Positions 41,633-48,667 of a stretch of 64,000 nt of DNA are shown piece by piece. Positions within the stretch are counted from its first letter, which is position 1. Each line of letters begins with the position of its first letter. Origin of the DNA: Acidobacteriota bacterium (GTDB taxonomy: Bacteria > Acidobacteriota > Vicinamibacteria > Vicinamibacterales > UBA8438); NCBI GenBank assembly GCA_009838525.1, contig VXRJ01000011.1:32162-96161 (forward strand), read 5' to 3'. The notes beneath the pieces were generated by a model. It had not been told where the DNA came from. It ran no database searches and was given only the letters and a program-made list of their open reading frames with translations. The position numbers and the translations under genes were made by a program.

Positions 41633-41989
41633 TCAGACGCCGAACGACTGGCCGCAGCCGCACGTCGTCTTGGCGTTCGGGTTCCGGATGGTGAAGCCGC
41701 CACCCATCAGGTTGTCGACGAAGTCCACCTCCGCCCCGTTCAGGTAGCGCACGCTGATGGGATCCACGAACAGCGTGATGCCGTTCGACTGAAAGACCCG
41801 GTCGGACTCGGCGTCACCGGGCCCGTCCTCGATCATCAACCCATACTGGAAGCCCGAGCAGCCGCCGCCCTGCACGAAGACGCGGAGCCCCGCCTCCGGC
41901 TTCTGTTCCTCCGCCAGCAAGGCATGGATCTTCCCCGCGGCGGCATCCGTCACCAATACCGGCCCACTGGCCACCATTGTCTCAGTCAC
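41633..41989 (-). CDS. erpA: A-type iron-sulfur carrier (IscA/ErpA family)
   Basis: A 118-residue A-type carrier that receives and delivers Fe-S clusters. The three conserved cysteines are visible: QGGGCSGFQYGL near residue 53 and TTCGCGQSFGV at the C-terminus (CGC). VTDAAAGKIHALL begins the domain. The start is the GTG at 41989 with GAGGAG 6 bases upstream. ErpA-like proteins serve respiratory and isoprenoid enzymes; the exact subtype is not certain. It is divergent from fdhE. Confidence 0.92.
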   Translation of the reverse strand: MTETMVASGPVLVTDAAAGKIHALLAEEQKPEAGLRVFVQGGGCSGFQYGLMIEDGPGDAESDRVFQSNGITLFVDPISVRYLNGAEVDFVDNLMGGGFTIRNPNAKTTCGCGQSFGV

Positions 41990-42117
41990 TGTTGTCTCCT
42001 CTTGCGCTTCGCCAGCAACCGTCAATTACGAATTATAGCGCGTGCCGCGCGTACGGCTCCGCTCGCGTCGCGTCCGCGGTGGCGTTCGCCCCGCCGTCAC
42101 GCGATAATCGGGTTTCC

Positions 42118-43074
42118 ATGCCCGTTCGACACTTCCCCACCGACCTGCTGGCCGATGCCGAGCAACGCTGGCTACGAATCGCGGACGACCATCCGGAACT
42201 GGCTGCCGCAGTCGATCTTCAACGCGTGCTCGTGACGCGCAGCGCCGAGGTGGCGGCCGACGCCGAGCGGCTCACCCGAGGAGCGAGCGCAGCGCCTGAC
42301 GACCTCGCCGGGCGACTGGCCCGCGAGGATGCGCCGGTGCTCGACCTCGCCATCGACGAACTGGACGTCGAGCGACTCACCACGCCCCTGCTCGGTTTCT
42401 GCGACGACTTCGCGGCGGGTGGGGTGGGCGATCCGGCCCGGCGGGTCCGGGTGGTCCTCGAACGTGGCGAGATCGAGCCGGGATCTCTCCTCCGGTCATC
42501 GCTCGCACGGCAGCAGACGGCGATCCGGATGCGCGCGGAACATCTCGGGGTAGCGCCCGATCTGGTCTGGCTGGTTGCCGAACTGACCGTCGGACCGATC
42601 GCGCACCACCTGCAGCAGCAGGCGCTCGGGCCGGCGGCGCCGGCCGAATTGCGGGCCGCGACGACCGCCTGGCGGCACGGGTATTGCCCGGCATGTGGAT
42701 CGTGGCCGGCCCTCGCCGAAGTCCAGGGCGGACGGCGCCATCTCCGCTGCTCGTTCTGCGGCGCCGATTGGGCGCCGGCCGAAACGGCCTGCGTCTACTG
42801 CGGGCGGGCGGACGACGGCTTTCTGGTTGCCGCCGCCGGGGCCGTCACGGCTCCGGAGCGTGCCCGCCGCGTCGAATTCTGCCGGGGTTGCGGGGGCTGG
42901 CTGAAGCAGGTGGACGTGCCGGACGCCATGCCGTTCCTGCTGCTGCCGTTGCTGGATCTCGAGACGTGCGATCTCGACGCGGCAGCGGCGGGCCGTGGTT
43001 ACATACGGCCGCCGATGCGCGACGTGCCGACCCGTGACCTTCCCTGTCCTCCACCGGAGGAGGCCGTAAGATAG
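42118..43074 (+). CDS. fdhE: Formate dehydrogenase accessory protein FdhE
   Basis: A 318-residue maturation factor for formate dehydrogenases. The C-terminal half shows four CxxC pairs in rubredoxin-like units: HGYCPACGSWPALAEV, HLRCSFCGADWAPAETACVYCG and VEFCRGCGGWLKQ, with the late Asp/Leu-rich LPLLDLETCDLDAAA. FdhE binds iron and acts after insertion of the molybdenum cofactor. GATAAT ends nine bases before the ATG at 42118, so the message may be leaderless. No formate dehydrogenase gene is in the window, so the target lies elsewhere; tRNA-Sec and the Moco genes nearby are consistent with it. Confidence 0.9.
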   Translation: MPVRHFPTDLLADAEQRWLRIADDHPELAAAVDLQRVLVTRSAEVAADAERLTRGASAAPDDLAGRLAREDAPVLDLAIDELDVERLTTPLLGFCDDFAAGGVGDPARRVRVVLERGEIEPGSLLRSSLARQQTAIRMRAEHLGVAPDLVWLVAELTVGPIAHHLQQQALGPAAPAELRAATTAWRHGYCPACGSWPALAEVQGGRRHLRCSFCGADWAPAETACVYCGRADDGFLVAAAGAVTAPERARRVEFCRGCGGWLKQVDVPDAMPFLLLPLLDLETCDLDAAAAGRGYIRPPMRDVPTRDLPCPPPEEAVR

Positions 43075-43081
43075 GTACGCG

Positions 43082-43765
43082 ATGCGGATAACGCTGGCGG
43101 TTGCCATCGTCGGCCTCGCTGCCGCCCTGGCGGCCGGCGTCCCCCCGGCCGAAGGACAGGTGCGTCCGCCGCACGGCTCCCTTTTCGCTCCCGAGGATCT
43201 CGGTCTGCTCGAAGGACCGGACCGCGACGCCTGGCAGGAACCGGAGCTGATCATGGACGCCCTGTCGATCGCCGATGGCGCCGTCGTCGCGGACGTCGGA
43301 GCGGGAGGCGGCTGGTTCACCGTTCGCCTCGCGCAGCGGGTGGGGCCGAATGGCCTCGTCTACGCGGAGGACATTCAGCCCCAGATGATCGAGTCGATCA
43401 ACCGACGCGTGAGTCGGGCCGGGCTGGCCAATGTGCAGACGATCATCGGAACGCCCAGCAACCCGATGATCCCGGCGCCGATCGACGCCTTGCTGATGGT
43501 CGAGGTGTACGGTCAACTGGAGGATCCGGTGACACTGCTCCAGAACGTCCTGCCGCGGCTTAAACCGGGTGGCCGCGTCGGCATCGTGGAGTACCGCCTC
43601 GACGGCGGCGGCCCCGGGCCGCCAACAGCAGAGCGGGTCGAACCGGAGACCATCATCCGCGACGCCGAGGCGGCCGGGTTGCGACTGCAGTCGCGCAACG
43701 ATCAGTTCCGCTTTCAGTACCTCCTGGTTTTCGTCGCGCGGGAGCCAGCCGAGCCGATCGGCTAG
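43082..43765 (+). CDS. Exported class I SAM-dependent methyltransferase
   Basis: A 227-residue protein with a signal-peptide-like N-terminus (ITLAVAIVGLAAALAAGVPPAEGQ). The methyltransferase core follows: VADVGAGGGWFTVRLAQRVG (SAM loop, GxGxG), YAEDIQPQMIESIN (acidic ribose residue), and DALLMVEVYGQLEDP; PEYR-like GIVEYRLDGG near the end. No substrate-specific motif is recognised. SAM is not normally available in the periplasm, so the export signal, if real, is odd. It starts 7 bases after fdhE and 5 bases before thiD, in one transcription unit. Confidence 0.8.
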   Translation: MRITLAVAIVGLAAALAAGVPPAEGQVRPPHGSLFAPEDLGLLEGPDRDAWQEPELIMDALSIADGAVVADVGAGGGWFTVRLAQRVGPNGLVYAEDIQPQMIESINRRVSRAGLANVQTIIGTPSNPMIPAPIDALLMVEVYGQLEDPVTLLQNVLPRLKPGGRVGIVEYRLDGGGPGPPTAERVEPETIIRDAEAAGLRLQSRNDQFRFQYLLVFVAREPAEPIG

Positions 43766-43770
43766 CGCCG

Positions 43771-44523
43771 ATGCACGTCGCGCTGACCATCGCGGGCAGC
43801 GACTCGGGAGGTGGCGCCGGCATCCAGGCGGATCTGCGCGCCTTTTCCGCGCGCGGCGTCCGCGGCGTCAGCGCGGTCACCGCCGTCACCGCCCAGAACG
43901 ACCGTGCAATCACGGCGGCGTATCCCGTGCCGCCGGAAATCGTAGCGGCCCAGATTGATGCGGTACGTGACGGCTTCACGGTCGATGCCGTCAAGACCGG
44001 CATGCTGGCGACCGCGGCGATCGTGGAGACCGTGACGGACCGGCTCGCCGCGATCGGCGCACCACTCGTCGTGGACCCGGTCCTCGTATCGTCGAGCGGC
44101 ATGGCGCTTCTGGACGACGCAGCGGTCGAGTTGCTGATGGGCAGGCTGCTGCCGCTTGCGGCAGTGGTGACGCCCAACCGTATGGAGGCGGAACGCCTGA
44201 GCGGGATGGCCATCGCCTCGCTCGCAGACGCCGAGACGGCGGCACGGAGAATCCGCGCACTGGGACCCGCCGCCGTCGTCATCACCGGCGGTCACCTGGA
44301 CGCCGCAGGCGCCGCCGTTTTCGACGTGCTGGACGACGGCTCCGCCATGGTTCACCTCGAGGTCCCCCGTAAGGAAGCACTGGCCCGCCGGCACGGTACC
44401 GGCTGCGCCCACAGCGCCGCCCTGACCGCCGGCCTCGCCTCCGGCCGAAGCGTCGTGGAAGCCAGCCGAGAAGCCCAGCGCTACGTCTCGAGCCTAGCAG
44501 CCCGTGGTGAAAACCCCGCGTAG
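43771..44523 (+). CDS. thiD: Hydroxymethylpyrimidine (phosphate) kinase, repeat-extended C-terminus
   Basis: A 250-residue ribokinase-fold enzyme that phosphorylates HMP and HMP-P in thiamine synthesis. Motifs: LTIAGSDSGGGAGIQADLRAFSA at the start, TAVTAQNDRAITAAYPVP, VDPVLVSSSGMALL, VTPNRMEAERLSG, and the ATP-site ALARRHGTGCAHSAALTAGLASG. The last dozen residues (LAARGENPA) are encoded by repeat R1 (from 44496), so the natural end was probably a few codons upstream. It follows the exported methyltransferase by 5 bases. Confidence 0.95.
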   Translation: MHVALTIAGSDSGGGAGIQADLRAFSARGVRGVSAVTAVTAQNDRAITAAYPVPPEIVAAQIDAVRDGFTVDAVKTGMLATAAIVETVTDRLAAIGAPLVVDPVLVSSSGMALLDDAAVELLMGRLLPLAAVVTPNRMEAERLSGMAIASLADAETAARRIRALGPAAVVITGGHLDAAGAAVFDVLDDGSAMVHLEVPRKEALARRHGTGCAHSAALTAGLASGRSVVEASREAQRYVSSLAARGENPA

Positions 44524-44572
44524 CACCGAGAGCGGCGAGGCGCCCGGCTGACAAGGCGCGACGAGGGAGCAT
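44496..44572 (+). repeat. R1 repeat, half copy at the thiD 3' end
   Basis: AGCAGCCCGTGGTGAAAA then CCCCGCG and GCACCGAGAGCGGCGAGG, CGCCCGGCTGACAAGG, GCGCGACGAGG match the complement of the right half of the full copy (41405-41567) with a few changes, so it is the other half of the element in inverted orientation. The first 28 bases are read in the thiD frame. The apex and far half are absent. Confidence 0.7.
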
Positions 44573-44607
44573 CGGCCGTTCGCCGGACGCACCTTATACT
44601 GTCGTGG

Positions 44608-45102
44608 ATGGCAACGCCGCGCTTCGTGGTAACGGACGCCACCCTGGATCCGGCAGCGTTGATTGACCTCGTGACCGAGTCGCTCGCCGGCGCCTCCGCC
44701 AGCGCCGGCGCGATAGCGTCGTTCCTGGGCACGGTCCGTAACGAGAACCAGGGTCGACGGGTGGAACGGCTCGAATACGAAGCGTACGCCCCCCTCGCCC
44801 TCAGGGCGTTCGAGCGCATCGCAGCGGAGGCGGGCGACCGATGGCCGGAAACGGTCCTGGCCGTGCACCACCGCGTCGGTGCGCTCGCCATTGGCGAGGC
44901 GAGCGTTGCCATCGCGGCCGCGTCGCCCCATCGGGCGGACGCGTTTTCCGCCTGCCGCTATGCCATCGAACGAATCAAGCAGATCGCACCAATCTGGAAG
45001 CACGAATTCTTCGAGGGAGGAGACGTCTGGATCGAGGGAGCGACGGCGGATCCGGACGACGAAGCGGCACGGCGCATCGCTCTGGAGCGGGCATGCGCGT
45101 GA
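44608..45102 (+). CDS. moaE: Molybdopterin synthase catalytic subunit
   Basis: A 164-residue large subunit that transfers sulfur from MoaD thiocarboxylate to precursor Z (cPMP), making molybdopterin. Seen: GAIASFLGTVRNENQGRRV, LEYEAYAPLALRAFERI, VHHRVGALAIGEASVAIA, and IWKHEFFEGGDVWIEG, in which the Lys-rich end of the sulfur channel lies. The ATG at 44608 has TATACT ending seven bases upstream with no Shine-Dalgarno sequence. It overlaps moaD by 10 bases. MoaA and MoaC were not seen in the window. Confidence 0.95.
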   Translation: MATPRFVVTDATLDPAALIDLVTESLAGASASAGAIASFLGTVRNENQGRRVERLEYEAYAPLALRAFERIAAEAGDRWPETVLAVHHRVGALAIGEASVAIAAASPHRADAFSACRYAIERIKQIAPIWKHEFFEGGDVWIEGATADPDDEAARRIALERACA

Positions 45103-45338
45103 CGGTGCGGCTGTTCGCCCGGTTGCGCGACCTCGCCGGCGCCACCGACCTCGACCGGGAACTGCCCGACGGCGCGACGGCGCTTGCCCTCTGGGACGGA
45201 CTCACCGCCGAGTTCCCGGAGTTCGAACCCTACAAAGCCACCGTCTCTGTCGCCGTCAACGAGGAGTACGCCCGGATGGACGCCGCACTTGCCGACGGCG
45301 ACGATATCGCGTTCCTGCCGCCCGTGTCCGGCGGTTAG
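45093..45338 (+). CDS. moaD: Molybdopterin synthase sulfur carrier subunit
   Basis: An 81-residue ubiquitin-fold protein ending in the required Gly-Gly (FLPPVSGG), where sulfur is attached as a thiocarboxylate. [21 protein letters not shown] and the [21 protein letters not shown] end are typical MoaD. The ATG at 45093 lies inside moaE, an arrangement that ensures balanced translation. It forms a 2:2 complex with MoaE. Confidence 0.95.
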   Translation: MRVTVRLFARLRDLAGATDLDRELPDGATALALWDGLTAEFPEFEPYKATVSVAVNEEYARMDAALADGDDIAFLPPVSGG

Positions 45339-45402
45339 GATCACCGGGAACAGGGCGGCCCGGCGGGACCCGGGAAGCGCGCCGGTTCAAGGCAAACGGA
45401 CC

Positions 45403-46509
45403 ATGTTCGACAAACTGCAAGGCATCGAGGAACGGTACGACCACCTGATGACGCTGATCGCGGATCCGGCGGTCCAGGCGGATCAGGCGGCCTACCGGAC
45501 GCACGCCCGCGCACTCGCGGAGCTGCAGCCGCTCGTGGAGAAGTACCGAGAGTACCAGTCCGTCGTCGAGGAGGCGGCGCAGGCCAAGGAGCTGGCCGAC
45601 GGTGACGATCCGGAGCTGCGCGATCTGGCAAGGCAGGAACTCGAGACGCTGGAAGCACGGCGCGAGACGCTGCTGCTCGAGCTCCGCATGCTGCTGGTCC
45701 CGAAGGATCCGAATGACGAGCGGAACGTCGTTCTGGAGATCCGCGCCGGAACGGGCGGCGACGAGGCAGGATTGTTCGCCGCCGACCTGTTCCGGATGTA
45801 CAGCCGTTACGCCGAGCGGCAGGGATGGCGGACGGAGATCCTCTCATCGAACCAGACGGGGGTCGGCGCGATCAAGGAGATCGTCGCGCTAATCGAGGGA
45901 AAGCAGGTCTACAGCCGCCTGAAGTACGAGAGCGGTGTTCACCGCGTGCAACGGGTGCCTGCCACGGAGGCAAGCGGCCGCATCCATACGTCGACGGCGA
46001 CGGTCGCCGTACTGCCGGAAGCGGAGGAAGTAGACGTCACGATTGATGCGAAGGACCTTCGAATCGACACGTTCTGCTCGAGCGGGCCCGGCGGGCAGAG
46101 CGTCAACACCACCTACTCCGCCGTCCGGATCACGCACATTCCGACCGGCCTCGTCGTCTCGCAACAGGACGAGAAGTCGCAGATCAAGAACAAGGCGAAA
46201 GCCATGAAGGTGCTGCGGTCGCGCCTGTACGAGATGGAACTGCAGCGGCAGCAGTCCGAGATCGCGAGCGACCGCCGCGGCCAGGTGGGAACCGGCGAGC
46301 GTTCGGAGAAGATCCGTACCTACAACTTCCCGCAGAACCGGATCACGGACCACCGGATCGGCTTCACGACCCACCAGTTGCCCGCCGTGCTCGAGGGAGA
46401 TCTCGGTGAGTTGATCGACGCAGTCGTAACGTACTACCAGTCGGAACGACTCAGGGCGGAGGAACAGGCGGACGGCTCCCCGCTTGCGGAGAAGGCGACG
46501 GCATCGTGA
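45403..46509 (+). CDS. prfA: Peptide chain release factor 1
   Basis: A 368-residue class I release factor for UAA and UAG. The stop-recognition tripeptide is PAT in [20 protein letters not shown] (RF1 type; usual is PVT or PAT) near residue 186. The catalytic GGQ is in [15 protein letters not shown] near residue 228, whose Gln is methylated by PrmC. The length is typical. It is directly followed by prmC with a GTGA overlap, the classical prfA-prmC operon. UAG is the commonest visible stop near repeat elements here. Confidence 0.97.
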   Translation: MFDKLQGIEERYDHLMTLIADPAVQADQAAYRTHARALAELQPLVEKYREYQSVVEEAAQAKELADGDDPELRDLARQELETLEARRETLLLELRMLLVPKDPNDERNVVLEIRAGTGGDEAGLFAADLFRMYSRYAERQGWRTEILSSNQTGVGAIKEIVALIEGKQVYSRLKYESGVHRVQRVPATEASGRIHTSTATVAVLPEAEEVDVTIDAKDLRIDTFCSSGPGGQSVNTTYSAVRITHIPTGLVVSQQDEKSQIKNKAKAMKVLRSRLYEMELQRQQSEIASDRRGQVGTGERSEKIRTYNFPQNRITDHRIGFTTHQLPAVLEGDLGELIDAVVTYYQSERLRAEEQADGSPLAEKATAS

Positions 46510-47474
46510 CGCTCACGGTCTCCGCGGCGCCCGCGACGCCGGCGACGTTGGTGGGCGACGCCGTCCTGATGGACGAAGCGGCCTCCGCCCGCGAGCGCCT
46601 GCTCCGCGCCGGCGTCGCGGAGAACGAGGCGGGGGCCGACGCCGAACTGCTGGCGCGGCACGCGCTGGGGTGGGATCGGGCCACCTGGCTTGCGCGGCGG
46701 AGGGAATCGGTACCGGTGGGGTTCACGGCACGGTATGCGCCGCTCGTCGCACGGCGCGAACGGCGCGAGCCGGTGTCGCAGATCACCGGGGAGCGCGAGT
46801 TCTGGGGGTTGCGGTTTGCCGTCGGGCCCACCGTGCTGACGCCGCGGCCGGAAACGGAGCTCATCGTCGAGACGGCGTTGGAGGTTCTGGCGGATCGGCG
46901 GGACGAGCCGCTGGCGATTGCCGACATCGGGACCGGGTCGGGATGCCTGGCCGTGACGCTGGCCCGAGAATTCCGGCGAGCGGTGGTGACCGCCGTCGAT
47001 CTCTCCCGGGACGCCTTGCGCCTGGCGCGCCGGAATGCGGCGGCTCATGGGGTGGCGGGACGGATTCAGTGGGTGCGCGCGGCGTTCGAGGCGTGGCTGG
47101 ACGGTGGCGGACCGTACGGCGCGTGTTTCGACCTGACCGTGGCGAACCTGCCCTATATCCCGAGTGGCGAGATCGAGGCGCTGCCCGCCGAAGTACGTGA
47201 CCACGAACCGCGGATGGCGCTGGATGGAGGAGTTGACGGGCTGGTTTCGTTGCGCGAGCTCTTCCGGGTCTGGCGTGGCGTTGACCGCTACGCCACCACG
47301 CCGTCTGGCGCACCCAGTACCGCGTCCAGCACCTGGCTGCTGGTCGAGATGGGAGCAGGGCAGGCCGATGCTGTCCGCTCGCTCGTGGACCGTGCGCCGG
47401 GACTCGATCTGGCCGGCATGCGGGTCGACCTTCGCGGAATCCCCCGCGTCGCGATGATTCGCAGGTCGCGATGA
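46506..47474 (+). CDS. prmC: Release factor N5-glutamine methyltransferase (HemK/PrmC)
   Basis: A 322-residue SAM methyltransferase for the GGQ glutamine of release factors. The N-terminal helical domain binds the factor; SAM motif [19 protein letters not shown] near residue 139. The catalytic motif normally NPPY reads NLPYIPSGE near residue 213; Asn and the Tyr are kept, the first Pro is Leu. Some genuine PrmC enzymes have NLPY, so activity is probably intact. The GTG start overlaps prfA, and the stop overlaps the HIT gene (ATGA). Confidence 0.93.
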   Translation: MTLTVSAAPATPATLVGDAVLMDEAASARERLLRAGVAENEAGADAELLARHALGWDRATWLARRRESVPVGFTARYAPLVARRERREPVSQITGEREFWGLRFAVGPTVLTPRPETELIVETALEVLADRRDEPLAIADIGTGSGCLAVTLAREFRRAVVTAVDLSRDALRLARRNAAAHGVAGRIQWVRAAFEAWLDGGGPYGACFDLTVANLPYIPSGEIEALPAEVRDHEPRMALDGGVDGLVSLRELFRVWRGVDRYATTPSGAPSTASSTWLLVEMGAGQADAVRSLVDRAPGLDLAGMRVDLRGIPRVAMIRRSR

Positions 47475-47830
47475 GTAGCAACGACACGGCTGACTGTCTC
47501 TTTTGCAGGATCGCGTCGGGCGAGATCCCGGGTGACATCGTTTACCAGGACGAAGACCTGATCGCGTTTAACGACATCAACCCGCAGGCGCCGACGCATG
47601 TGCTGATCGTGCCGCGGCGGCACATCGCGACCCTGAACGATCTCGCGGCCGACGACGTGAGTCTCGTCGGTCGGTTGATCCACCGGGCCACGGCGATCGC
47701 CGCGGAACGCGGGCACGCCGAGGCCGGCTACCGGACTGTCTTCAACTGCAACGCCGAGGCCGGCCAGACCGTCTTCCACATACACCTTCACTTGCTCGCT
47801 GGCCGCTCCATGACCTGGCCGCCGGGCTAG
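47471..47830 (+). CDS. hinT: HIT-family nucleotide hydrolase (HinT-like)
   Basis: A 119-residue histidine triad protein. The active-site HIHLHLLAGR near the C-terminus carries the catalytic His triad, and CLFCRIASGEIPGDIVYQDED is the Zn-binding or nucleotide-side N-terminal part (CxxC). It hydrolyses AMP-lysine-like and purine nucleoside phosphoramidates. The start ATG overlaps the end of prmC, giving a three-gene operon prfA-prmC-hinT. The 43-base gap after it holds a partial R2 repeat. Confidence 0.93.
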   Translation: MSSNDTADCLFCRIASGEIPGDIVYQDEDLIAFNDINPQAPTHVLIVPRRHIATLNDLAADDVSLVGRLIHRATAIAAERGHAEAGYRTVFNCNAEAGQTVFHIHLHLLAGRSMTWPPG

Positions 47831-47847
47831 CCGGGAGCCTGGCGCCC

Positions 47848-47863
47848 GCGCGCCCGCAAGGGC
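47848..47863. repeat. Fragment of R2 repeat
   Basis: GCGCGCCCGCAAGGGC matches 15 of 16 bases of the first hairpin in R2 copy 2 (4448-4463, plus strand). Short and GC-rich, so it could be chance, but it lies in a convergent intergenic gap like the others. It can fold as GCCC-GCAA-GGGC, a stable tetraloop hairpin. Confidence 0.35.
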
Positions 47864-47873
47864 AAACAGGCGG

Positions 47874-48593
47874 CTACAACCGGCGCAACAGGCCCGGGAG
47901 AGCGGTGAGAGAGTGGATCACCGGGATCTCATTCCCCACGCCGCCGCCGGGGTGCGAATTCCCGCTCATCGAGCGAATCAACAGGACGGCCGACATACCT
48001 ACCTGTCGCGCTCCGGCGATGTCATGGGTCAGGCTGTCACCCACCATGACGGAGTCCGCCGCCGCCGTGCCCGCCGCGGCGAGGGCGGTACGGAAGATAC
48101 TCGGATGGGGCTTCAGGTAGCCCTGCTCGGACGACGAAACGGCGACGGTGACGTACGGCTTCAACTGGAAATGGGTCTGGAAATTGTCGAGCGAGCGGTG
48201 CGTGTTGGAAATCAGGCCCAGGCGGTAGCCCTCGTCGCAGAGCGCGGCAAATGCGGGCTGAACGTCTTCGTACAGCGTGAAGTGACGGCAGGCGGCCCAC
48301 TCCTCGTAGATCTCATGGGCGCAAGCGTCCAGACGGTCGCCCCGCGCGCCCATCTCGGTCAGGACCCGTCGAGCGTAGCGGATGAACGGATCCGGACGGT
48401 AGACCGCATCCTGCAGATGATCCAGTTCGCTCGATGCCTGGCGCACGGCGGCCTCGTAGAGGCTCGGGTCGGCTTGCAGCCCGTGGCTGCGCGCAAACGC
48501 GCTGTAGCCATCGCCGTCGAAGACCGGGCCGGGGTGAATCAGCGTGAAGTCGACGTCGAAGAAGACCGCTTCGACGCGCCGGCCGGACGCCAT
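47874..48593 (-). CDS. HAD-superfamily hydrolase
   Basis: A 239-residue HAD-like phosphatase. Motif [14 protein letters not shown] gives the two catalytic Asp; motif [11 protein letters not shown] (Asn for Thr/Ser); motif III near [12 protein letters not shown]; motif [23 protein letters not shown]. Substrate unknown. Two in-frame ATGs exist: 48602 and 48593. I choose 48593 because a perfect TATAAT (minus strand, 48601-48606) ends seven bases before it and would overlap the first ATG, so the message would be leaderless. Confidence 0.88.
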   Translation of the reverse strand: MASGRRVEAVFFDVDFTLIHPGPVFDGDGYSAFARSHGLQADPSLYEAAVRQASSELDHLQDAVYRPDPFIRYARRVLTEMGARGDRLDACAHEIYEEWAACRHFTLYEDVQPAFAALCDEGYRLGLISNTHRSLDNFQTHFQLKPYVTVAVSSSEQGYLKPHPSIFRTALAAAGTAAADSVMVGDSLTHDIAGARQVGMSAVLLIRSMSGNSHPGGGVGNEIPVIHSLTALPGLLRRL

Positions 48594-48667
48594 GCGCGCC
48601 ATTATATTTTGCGGCTAAGATTGAAGAATTCCGCTCTGAACCGAGAGCTGTCGCGCCCCATCCTGCC

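Noticed and set aside
41633..43765. Possible selenoproteins next to tRNA-Sec (A-type carrier, methyltransferase, RidA)
   Set aside because: All have normal cysteines or none, with no in-frame TGA at the active site.
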